Source of the DNA: Mariniphaga anaerophila
Lineage (GTDB): Bacteria > Bacteroidota > Bacteroidia > Bacteroidales > Prolixibacteraceae
Length of the DNA stretch: 64,000 bases
Direction: 5' to 3'
Assembly (NCBI RefSeq): GCF_900129025.1
Contig: NZ_FQUM01000003.1
Span: 558,001-622,000, forward strand
Within the stretch, counting starts at the first letter, position 1, and each line of letters starts with the position of its first letter. Below the pieces are notes generated by a model. That model was given only the letters and a program-made list of their open reading frames with translations. It was not told where the DNA came from and made no database searches. Positions 39,001 to 49,200 of the stretch are shown here, in pieces. The position numbers were made by a program, and so were the translations under genes.

Positions 39001-39743
39001 GCCTGGTTAAAGAGTACAATAAAAAGGTTGATGAACTTGCGGTAAGTGCAGACCTGCTGGCACGCTCTGAACGCGAATCGGCATGGCGCGAAATGGCAAA
39101 ACAAATTGCGCACGAAATTAAAAACCCGCTTACCCCGATGAAGCTGAACATTCAACATCTTCAACGTTTTAAAGGCGAAGGCGAAGAATATGACAAATAC
39201 ATAAAACGGGTTACTTCAACACTGATTGAGCAAATTGACAACCTTTCCAATATTGCCACCGAATTTTCCAATTTTGCCAAAATCCCAACCGCCCGCAACC
39301 AGGTTTTCAGGCTTACAGAACAGATGGAAAAAGTAATTGACCTGTTTGAATCGCAGCAAAATGCAACCATCGATTTTCAAACCAACGGGCTCGAGTACAT
39401 CGAAGTAAATGCCGACCGGGATCAGTTATCGCGGGCAATCATTAACCTGATAAAAAATGGCATTCAATCCATTGCCGACGGGCGAGAAGGCACCATTAAA
39501 ATTCAACTCAGCCGTCACGAACACATGGCTGTTATTGCAGTAACCGACAACGGAGAAGGCATTCCCGAAGAATTGCAGGACAAGCTTTTCAGCCCCAGTT
39601 TTACTACCAAATCAAGTGGAATGGGACTTGGCCTTGCCATCGTAAAAAACATTGTGGAAAACTTCTCGGGGCATGTGTGGTTTAAAACTCAAAAGGGAAA
39701 AGGATCCACGTTTTATATCGAAATTCCCATTTGGGAAGGCTAA
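36072..39743 (+). CDS. large NtrY-like membrane sensor histidine kinase
   Basis: 1223 residues, GTG start 1 nt after rlmH. One N-terminal helix (9-27) precedes a ~190-residue extracytoplasmic region. About eight helices follow between ~210 and 470, then another ~250-residue sensor region, a helix near 725, one near 755, a second periplasmic loop, a helix near 930, HAMP ('NQITRPLVLIQESFRKMELG'), HisKA ('QIAHEIKNPLTPMKLN', His about 1014) and HATPase ('NLIKNGIQSI', 'DNGEGIP', 'GMGLGLAIVKNIV'). The kinase half resembles NtrY. No cognate regulator lies beside it, and the long multi-helix N-terminus is far larger than in typical NtrY. Confidence 0.9.
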   Translation: MFWKINKYSFLVFAICFFVAAAIIENGLLKQHPETHLIADFQKQLLQHEQELTDRLDEIALSVQEKSFDENLSGNIYLSCENMQESGYGFLIYRDGELVYWSDRSLAFYDELSDFQEKEGLVQLPNGYYISVLNHVENFEIIGLHLIKNKYHYENKYLKNDFFKEYKLPEEFEIEKNKNGNLFAVYDIAGDYLFSIKPKGSYLCTTRQLYLPGILYFLGLLILLVYFRREFIESQSSFLFKLFGLAVALFLVYWLHLIFHIPKVFFLLRFFSPSVFALNSWLPSLGDFFLLALFFLFWLFHFGKHLNVEQLQKDSALPVNMIALLLLLFSGSTYLLIQFHIRELIFNSTISFSLNRIIEISAQSVLAIFSVGMLLLAVFSLTIKIIDNIRNDFRLGQIVFLSLGIAGFLGLIQLLTVKTISIEALVLFVTATILATLFSKNYLQKFTLSYLIIFISAASIYSLVVFYSTTAAKQRDEQKQMAITLVLERDPAAEVFLAEIQYAIEKDSVIPTLLIEEEDEHVINYIKETYFSSYFRQYDVRFFKCSGADSLYIEMDKQMAPCFDFFEDMIKAQGVKVQGTNFYFMDNMNGRISYTGLLHYPLSSERQGVSIFIEMNSALLFEGIGFPELLIDKSMAKPENYKRFNYAKYYGGELTDRHGDYNYNFYVHSYLSSGEEFEYNRWDGMEHLIYHTREDNYVIVSRDLFTFVDYLISFPYLFVFYFISVLILLVIGNPAIRKRSVKVDLKFRIQAAIISIVFVSLLVVAAATIWYNVREYKEKHQNDLNEKLKSITEEIDMRLENVDELNRDVVDWLNRELAKLSNIFRTDINIYGTDGHMIASSRPEVFSRGLVSDRMNSNAYNEIFNNYQLSYFQPEKIGMLSYLSAYRPVINNTGEYLGAINLPYFIKQDKYSQELSTIVVAFINLYVLLFLVSIIVAIFIANQITRPLVLIQESFRKMELGKRNEPIYYNRKDEIGSLVKEYNKKVDELAVSADLLARSERESAWREMAKQIAHEIKNPLTPMKLNIQHLQRFKGEGEEYDKYIKRVTSTLIEQIDNLSNIATEFSNFAKIPTARNQVFRLTEQMEKVIDLFESQQNATIDFQTNGLEYIEVNADRDQLSRAIINLIKNGIQSIADGREGTIKIQLSRHEHMAVIAVTDNGEGIPEELQDKLFSPSFTTKSSGMGLGLAIVKNIVENFSGHVWFKTQKGKGSTFYIEIPIWEG

Positions 39744-39749
39744 TTTCAA

Positions 39750-39781
39750 TTTGCATATAATATCTATTTCCGTTAATCTTG
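39750..39781 (+). promoter_or_regulatory. candidate promoter of the phosphoribosyltransferase gene
   Basis: TTTG (39750-39753), a 20-nt spacer, then TAATCTTG (39774-39781), one mismatch from TAnnTTTG, 34 nt before the ATG. Confidence 0.5.
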
Positions 39782-39815
39782 CACTCTAAATTAGTTTAGC
39801 AAAAATTCAAAAGAT

Positions 39816-40214
39816 ATGGTTCCATTGTCATTTCGCAAAATATCCGAACGGCTCAAACAAATGCAGCTTCCCAAAATAGATGTAGTTGTTGGTATTGGTT
39901 CGGGAGGTATCGTTCCGGCAGGGTTTGTGGCTTTTTATTTAAATGCAGAATTGCAGGTGATGGTTTTGAATTACCGCGATGAGCAAAATAATCCACGATA
40001 CGAAGAACCCAAAGTACTTGCCAAACCCGAATGGCAACTGGAAGGGAAACGAATTTTACTGGTTGACGACGTATCGGTTTCCGGAAAAACGATGAACATG
40101 GCGCTGGAGCAACTGAAAGGATTCGACGTAAAAACACTGGCGATGAAAGGAAAGGCAGACTTTGTTCTGTTCCCCGAAATTAAAGACTGTGTTAAATGGC
40201 CGTGGAAACCGTAA
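39816..40214 (+). CDS. phosphoribosyltransferase-domain protein
   Basis: 132 residues, a minimal type I PRTase fold: 'DVVVGIGSGGIVPAGFVAFYL' as the first P-loop and 'RILLVDDVSVSGKTMNMAL' as the PRPP loop. It is shorter than the hypoxanthine and xanthine PRTases and resembles the small stand-alone Bacteroidota PRTase proteins. Substrate unknown. It converges on the giant surface-protein gene. Confidence 0.83.
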   Translation: MVPLSFRKISERLKQMQLPKIDVVVGIGSGGIVPAGFVAFYLNAELQVMVLNYRDEQNNPRYEEPKVLAKPEWQLEGKRILLVDDVSVSGKTMNMALEQLKGFDVKTLAMKGKADFVLFPEIKDCVKWPWKP

Positions 40215-40296
40215 ACAGAGAGCAAGACCAAATCAAAATCAAATCGCTCACTTTCAACTTATTCTTTTTATTTAATCTTCCCCGAAACCGGCGCAA

Positions 40297-43200
40297 TTAG
40301 TAGGCTACCATTACAGTGCCGGTTCGCACTTCTCCGTTACCCAGCTCTAAAACATAAAGGTAGTTTCCGGCCGGGACGGTACCTCGGCCAAGAGTAAAGG
40401 TGTGCTCTGAATTGCCCCACCACCAGGCATTCTGGTCAGATCCCCACTTGTCGAGATTTCCATAATTACGTTTTTCGAATAGCTTATTACCAGCCCTGTC
40501 AAAAATACGCATAATGGCATCCGGATATTTTTCAATACAGTAAATCTGGAAGAAGTCGTGTACATTATCTCCGTTGGGCGAAAATCCTTCTGGAATAAAC
40601 AATGAACATTCAGTTGGAATTTCCTCTTCGTCATCCGGTAATCCGTCGCAATCAACCGACGGCAACACGTTAATCCATACCGTTGCTTCGTCGCACATAC
40701 TCGGGAATCCATCGTCGCAGATGCGGTAAACGAATGTGTCTATTCCAACAAACTCTTCATCCGGCATATAAACAAAGGCGCCATCGCTTGCAATGCTAAC
40801 AGTTCCATGTTGTACGTCAACCATCGGCCAGGTAATAATTCGGAAATTGTCTCCATCGGGGTCATAATCGTTTGGCAAAACATATTCAATCAGCGGGAAG
40901 CACATTACCGAGAACGAATCGTTAACTGCAACCGGCGGATTGTTCGGTACCTTCACTTCAAAAACAACCCGGGCAGTATCGCTCAACGGATCGCACGGTA
41001 TTCCGTCGTCTGACACAGCATAGAAAAGAGTATCATATCCGACAAAATCAACAGAAGGAGTATAAGTTACAACACCTGTTAACGGACTTGCAGTGGCCGT
41101 ACCGTTTTCCGGGTTTTTAATTATCCTTACTGATGTAACATCAAGTTCGCTGTTGGCATCCGAATCGTTATCCAGTACCGCAATCATCACGGTCTGATTC
41201 TGCAGCGTCACCGTGCTGTCGTTTAAAGCAAGAGGCGGTGCGTTATCAATCACTTCTATCTGAATCGTATCGTTAAACGCGCAGTCCACTGCACCATCAG
41301 GGATGAATACAAATTCGAATACTCCTGGCGTTGATATGTCGACTATTGCAGGTTCCCAAGTTCCCGCTACACCATTTTTATCTGTTGACGGAAGAGTCAC
41401 CGGATTTTCTCCGATACAAAGCGGTCCAATCGGAGCAAATTCCGGAATTATCGATGGCATTATCTCAACGTAAAGCGTGTCGGGTCGGGCGCAGTTAAAT
41501 CCATCGTCGGGCGTAAACGCATATGGGAAAATCCCCGGTTGATCGGTACTGATAACAGCCGGGATCCAAACTCCGGTTACACCATTGAAGTTAGCCTCCG
41601 GTAAATCGGGCGCGTCGCTGTTCTGGCAAAGTGGCCCGATTGGCGCAAACTGCGGAATAATCAGCGTATTGATTTCAACGGTAATTGTAACAGGCACTGC
41701 ACACGGGAAAATTGCATCAGGCGTAAACGTAAAATCGTACAAGCCCGGCGTTGACGTATCGATTGTGTCCGGAGACCAGGTACCCGTTACATCGTTCAAA
41801 TCAGCATTTGGCAACGCTGGCGGCACATCAAGCTGACAGACAGGCCCGATAACATCAAAAACAGGCGAAATATTATCCTGAATTTCAATAATGATTGTAT
41901 CGTTAATTGCACAGGCATAACCGGCATCAGGTATGAAAACGAACTCAAACTCGCCGGTTGCCGCTGTTGAAACTGCCGACGGCTTCCAGGTTCCGGCTAT
42001 TCCATTCACGTCGGTTAACGGAAGTGTCGGTGGTGCTTCGCCCAGGCAAAGCGGGCCAATCGGAGCAACCTGAGGAACAATTTCTTGCTGAATTTCGATA
42101 TACATCGTGTCCTCTTTATAACAGGTTTCCCCCTGAGGTGTAAACACAAACATGAATACACCGGGAACATCAGTGTCTATTGACGACGGGCTCCAGTTTC
42201 CGGATACTCCATTGGTCGATACATCGGGGAGTTCAGGAGGCACACTGTTTTGGCACAGCGGGCCGATTTGTGCGAACACCGGAACAACTTCCTTAATAAT
42301 TTCAATACGCATTGTAACTGAAGTTGCACACAGATACGGATCTGGTGTAAACACGTAGGTAGCCATGCCGGCAACAGCTGTTCCAATGGTCGACGGGCTC
42401 CAGCTTCCTGAAATTCCATTTTCTGAAACAGTTGGCAAATCTGGTGCAACTGTATTCTGGCAGAACGGGCCCATTTGAACAAAATCCGGGACCTGCTCAT
42501 CGGTAATTTCAATTTTTATGGTAACCGGGCCCGCACATTGTCCTTCAAACGGAGTGAAAGTATAGTCGAACTCTCCGTATGCGGAAGTGTTAATCGTAAT
42601 AGGCTCCCATGTTCCGCTTATTCCGTTGACAGAAACATCGGGCAGTGCCGGAGGAACAGAATTCAGACAAAACGGTCCAATCGGATCAAACACGGATGCA
42701 ATCTCATCGGTAACAACAATTTCTATTACAAATGGAGCAGCACATTGTCCGGCTTCCGGATTAAATGTGTATGAGAAAACTCCGATTTTTGACGTTGAGA
42801 TAACAGCAGGATCCCATGTTCCGGTTATTCCGTTTTCCGAAACTGTCGGCAAATCAGCAGGCGTTTCGTTCAGGCAGAACGGCCCAATCGGATCGAATTC
42901 CGGAATAATTTCGTCGGTGATTTCGATTTCCATTGTCACCTCAACGGCACATTGCCCAGCGCCGGGAACAAAAGTATATATTCCTGTACCGTATGTTGCC
43001 GTGTTAATTGTTGCCGGAGTCCATTTGCCGGTGATGCCGTTTTTCGAAGTATCATGCAGAGAAGGAGCTTTACTAAACTGACACAACGGCCCGATAGGAT
43101 CAAATTCAGGAATAATTTTGTGATCCAAAGTAATTACCTGCGTACAGCTATTTTCGTTGCACCCATCTGAAACGGTGAAAGTACGCCGGACGATTGCGGG

Positions 43201-46200
43201 ACAATTGCCGGTTGCAACGTCGTGGTAAGAAAGCGATACCACTGCACAATTATCCGATATGGTCAATCCCAATGAACCGGCATTTGACAACGGAATATTT
43301 TGTTCCGTTTCAGAATATGCCAAACCGGTAAGCGTAACCAAATCACTTAACTCACCTTCGAAAGCAACATCCGGAGGACAAACAATTGCCGGAGAAATTT
43401 CGTCTTTAACTTCTATACGCTCATAGAATCGCGCATAATTTCCACAAAAATCTTTTATCTCGTATACTCTTCGTACGGTTTGAATCTTCGGGCAATCTTC
43501 GTCTGTAGGGTAACCATCAATAAACCTGAAAGTTGATTCGTCGATGCCGCAATTATCCGTTGCACTGCCATATCGCTGACGGAATTGGATGTATCCCTGT
43601 CTTCCGTCGCGGAACGGAGCAGGAACATCGTCAACACAATCGACTACCGCCGGATATGGGTTAAGCGGGAACCTCGGAGAAACATTGTCATCAATGATAA
43701 TAGTCTGGAAGCACTCCAACTCGTTTCCACAACCATCCAGAATACTGTACCTTCTGATTATTGTGGTGGGACATGTACCTGTTCTCGAAATTTCCACTCC
43801 GCTGAAGCTCGGTTCATTTAAGACGCAATCGCTTACGGCTGAGCCGCCTGCCGCTACAAATTCGTGATAATTTCTAAAAATAGGATCTTCATCGCCAACA
43901 CAGTCGAACGCCAGGTCGGGCGGGCAGGCCATCGAGTATTGCGGATCTTTTGCTTCGATTACAAGAGCATAAGAAGCTTCACAACCGTTGGCATCGGTCA
44001 CTAAAACGATATAAGCGCCACCTTCCAGGTTATCAATATCCTGGCTCGTTGACGTGAATCCGTTCGGACCAGTCCATTCATAAGAATAAGGATCTGTGCC
44101 ACCCGAAACCGTCAGGTCTATGCTTCCAATGGGATCAGCAGAGAATCCGACATCAACTTTTGTTGCCGACAAAATTATTTCAGTTGGCTGGATAACATCA
44201 ACAGAAAGCTGCACGCTCAATCCTGTATTATCAGTAATTGTTACCGTGTATGTTCCGGCAGGCAAATTAGTCAAATCCTCTGTGGTAGCCCCGTTGCTCC
44301 AGGTAAAACTGTACGGAGCAGTACCCCCGGAAACATTCAGGTCAATTGCTCCGGTGCTCTCACCGAAACACAAAATTGAAACAGCAGTGAGCGTAGCTTC
44401 AAGATCATCCGGTTTTGTTGTTACCGTAACGGTAATACGATTCGATTCTGCCGGTTTCGGTGCGGCACAATCAAGGTCAGAGAGCAATGTTGCATAAACC
44501 ACATCGCCATCAACCGGAATATATGTATAAGTTATTGATGTTTCACCCGTAACCGGCACATCATTTACAAACCAGGCATAAACCGGGTTTGTACCGCCAT
44601 TAACCGGAGTTGCTGTAAAAATGACCTGCTCTCCTTCCATCACATCTGTTTGATCAGCAGCAATGGTGATGGAAACCGTCAGCTCAGGTATTGTTGTTAA
44701 ATCAAGGGTCAATATGGAATCACAACCCGCAACGCTCGTTAATGTATGTTCATAGAAACCGGCGGCACTAATTGATTGGCCATACCAGTCAAACGGCACA
44801 TCGCCCTCGCAGACAATCATCGGGATAGTGTCGCGATATTCAGGTGTAAGGTCAAAATTCAAAGTAAGAATGGAGTCACAACCGGCGACGCTGGTTAATG
44901 TATGTTCGTAGAAACCGGCAGTACTGATTTGTTGTCCGTACCAGTCAAACGGTACATCGCCCGAACAAACAGTCATCGGGATAGTGTCACGGTATTCAGG
45001 GGTAACGTCAAAGTTCAAAGTCAATATGGAATCACAACCCGACACGCTCGTTAATGTGTGTTCGTAGAAACCGGCAGTACTGATTTGCTGGCCGTACCAG
45101 TCAAACGGTACGTCGCCCGAGCAGACAATCATCGGGATAGTGTCACGATACTCAGGGGTAACGTCAAAGTTCAGGGTTAATATGGAATCGCAACCCGCGA
45201 CGCTGGTTAATGTGTGTTCGTAGAAACCGGCGGCATTAATCTGCTGGCCGTACCAGTCAAACGGTACGTCGCCCGAGCAAACAGTCATCGGGATGGTGTC
45301 GCGGTATTCAGGTGTAACATCGAAGTTCAGGGTCAATATGGAGTCACAACCCGCGACGCTGGTTAATATGTGTTCGTAGAAACCGGCGGCATTAATCTGC
45401 TGGCCATACCAGTCAAACGGTACGTCGCCCGAGCAAACAGTCATCGGGATGGTGTCGCGGTATTCAGGTGTAACATCGAAGTTCAGGGTCAATATGGAGT
45501 CACAACCCGCGACGCTGGTTAATATGTGTTCGTAGAAACCGGCGGCATTAATCTGCTGGCCATACCAGTCAAACGGTACATCGCCCTCGCAGACGGTCAT
45601 CGGGATGGTGTCGCGGTATTCAGGCGTAACGTCAAAGTTCAGGGTCAATATGGAATCACAACCCGCGACGCTGGTTAATGTGTGTTCGTAGAAACCGGCG
45701 GAACTAATCTGCTGGCCGTACCAGTCAAACGGTACATCACCCTCGCAGACAATCATCGGAATGGTGTCGCGGTATTCGGGTGTAACGTCAAAGTTCAGGG
45801 TCAATACGGAATCACAACCCGCGACGCTGGTTAATGTGTGTTCGTAGAAACCGGCGGCATTAATCTGCTGGCCGTACCAGTCAAACGGTACATCACCCTC
45901 GCAGACAATCATCGGGATAGTGTCACGATATTCCGGGGTAACGTCTAAGTTCAGGGTCAATATGGAGTCACAACCCGACACGCTGGTTAATGTATGTTCG
46001 TAGAAACCGGCAGCGCTGATTTGCTGGCCATACCAGTCAAACGGCACATCACCCTCGCAGACAATCATCGGGATAGTGTCACGATATTCCGGGGTAACGT
46101 CTAAGTTCAGGGTCAATATGGAGTCACAACCCGACACGCTGGTTAATGTATGTTCGTAGAAACCGGCAGCGCTGATTTGCTGGCCATACCAGTCAAACGG

Positions 46201-49200
46201 CACATCACCCTCGCAGACAATCATCGGGATAGTGTCACGATATTCCGGGGTAACGTCTAAGTTCAGGGTCAATATGGAGTCACAACCCGACACGCTGGTT
46301 AATGTATGTTCGTAGAAACCGGCAGCGCTGATTTGCTGGCCATACCAGTCAAACGGTACATCACCCTCGCAGACAATCATCGGGATAGTGTCACGATATT
46401 CCGGGGTAACGTCAAAGTTCAAAGTCAATATCGAATCACAACCCGCGACGCTGGTTAATGTGTGTTCGTAGAAGCCGGCAGCACTGATTTGCTGGCCGTA
46501 CCAGTCAAACGGCACATCACCTTGGCAGACGGTCATCGGGATAGTATCGCGGTATTCAGGCGTAACGTCAAAGTTCAAGGTCAATATCGAATCACAACCA
46601 GCGACGCTGGTTAATGTGTGTTCGTAGAAACCGGCAGCGCTGATTTGCTGGCCGTACCAGTCAAACGGTACATCGCCCTCGCAGACAATCATCGGGATAG
46701 TGTCGCGGTATTCAGGGGTAACGTCAAAGTTCAAGGTCAATATCGAATCACAACCCGCGACGCTGGTTAATGTGTGTTCGTAGAAACCGGCGGCATTAAT
46801 CTGCTGGCCGTACCAGTCAAACGGCACGTCGCCCTCGCAGACGGTCATCGGGATAGTGTCGCGATACTCAGGGGTAACGTCAAAGTTCAGGGTTAATATG
46901 GAATCGCAACCCGCGACGCTGGTTAATGTGTGTTCGTAGAAACCGGCGGCATTAATCTGCTGGCCGTACCAGTCAAACGGTACATCGCCCTCGCAGACGG
47001 TCATCGGAATGGTGTCACGGTATTCAGGTGTAACGTCAAAGTTCAGGGTTAATATGGAATCGCAACCCGCAACGCTCGTTAATGTGTGTTCGTAGAAACC
47101 GGCGGCATTAATCTGCTGGCCGTACCAGTCAAACGGTACATCACCCTCGCAGACCGTCATCGGGATGGTGTCGCGGTATTCGGGTGTAACGTCGAAGTTC
47201 AGGGTTAATATGGAATCGCAACCCGCAACGCTCGTTAATGTGTGTTCGTAGAAACCGGCGGCATTAATCTGCTGGCCGTACCAGTCAAACGGTACATCAC
47301 CCTCGCAGACCGTCATCGGGATGGTGTCGCGGTATTCGGGTGTAACGTCGAAGTTCAGGGTTAATATGGAATCGCAACCCGCAACGCTCGTTAATGTGTG
47401 TTCGTAGAAACCGGCGGCATTAATCTGCTGGCCGTACCAGTCAAACGGCACATCGCCCGCACAGACGGTCATCGGGATAGTGTCGCGGTATTCAGGGGTC
47501 ACGTCAAAGTTCAAAGTCAATATGGAATCGCAACCAGCGACGCTGGTTAATGTATGTTCGTAGAAACCGGCGGCACTAATTGATTGGCCGTACCAGTCAA
47601 ATGGTACATCGCCCTCGCAGACGGTCATCGGGATAGTGTCGCGGTATTCAGGGGTAACATCGAAGTTCAGGGTTAATATGGAATCGCAACCAGCGACACT
47701 GGTTAATGTATGTTCATAGAAGCCGGCGGCACTAATTGATTGGCCGTACCAGTCAAACGGTACATCGCCCTCGCAGACGGTCATCGGGATGGTGTCACGG
47801 TATTCCGGGGTAACGTCAAAGTTCAATGTCAGAATCGAGTCACAACCCGCAACGCTCGTTAATGTATGTTCATAGAAACCGGCGGCATTAATCTGCTGGC
47901 CGTACCAGTCAAACGGTACATCGCCCTCGCAGACAATCTTCGGGATAGTGTCACGGTATTCCGGGGTAACGTCAAAGTTCAAAGTCAATATGGAATCACA
48001 ACCCGCCACGCTGGTTAATGTATGTTCGTAGAAGCCGGCGGAACTGATTTGCTGGCCGTACCAGTCAAACGGCACATCGCCCGCACAGACGGTCATCGGG
48101 ATAGTGTCGCGGTATTCAGGGGTCACGTCAAAGTTCAAAGTCAATATGGAATCGCAACCAGCGACGCTGGTTAATGTATGTTCGTAGAAACCGGCGGCAC
48201 TAATTGATTGGCCGTACCAGTCAAATGGTACATCGCCCTCGCAGACGGTCATCGGGATAGTGTCGCGGTATTCAGGGGTAACGTCAAAGTTCAGGGTTAA
48301 TATGGAATCACAACCTGCGACGCTGGTTAATGTATGTTCATAGAAACCGGCAGCACTGATTTGCTGGCCGTACCAGTCAAACGGCACATCGCCCGAGCAG
48401 ACGGTCATCGGGATGGTGTCACGGTATTCCGGGGTAACGTCAAAGTTCAATGTCAGAATCGAGTCACAACCCGCAACGCTCGTTAATGTATGTTCGTAGA
48501 AGCCGGCAGCACTGATTTGCTGACCGTACCAATCAAACGGCACATCGCCCGCACAAACAATCATCGGGATAGTGTCGCGGTATTCAGGGGTAACGTCAAA
48601 GTTCAGGGTTAATATGGAATCACAACCCGCGACGCTGGTTAATGTGTGTTCATAGAAGCCGGCAGTACTGATTTGCTGGCCATACCAGTCAAACGGTACA
48701 TCGCCCTCGCAGACGGTCATCGGAATGGTGTCGCGGTATTCAGGGGTCACGTCAAAGTTCAGGGTCAATATGGAATCACAACCTGCGACGCTGGTTAATG
48801 TATGTTCGTAGAAACCGGCAGCACTGATTTGCTGGCCGTACCAGTCAAACGGCACATCGCCCGAGCAGACGGTCATCGGGATAGTGTCGCGGTATTCCGG
48901 GGTAACGTCGAAGTTCAGGGTCAATATGGAATCACAACCCGCAACGCTCGTTAATGTGTGTTCGTAGAAACCGGCAGAACTGATTTGTTGTCCGTACCAG
49001 TCAAACGGTACGTCGCCCTCGCAGACAATCATCGGGATAGTGTCGCGATATTCAGGTGTAAGGTCAAAATTCAATGTCAATATGGAATCGCAACCCGCAA
49101 CGCTCGTTAATGTATGTTCGTAGAGACCGGCAGAACTGATTTGCTGGCCGTACCAGTCAAACGGTACATCGCCCTCGCAGACAATCATCGGAATGGTGTC

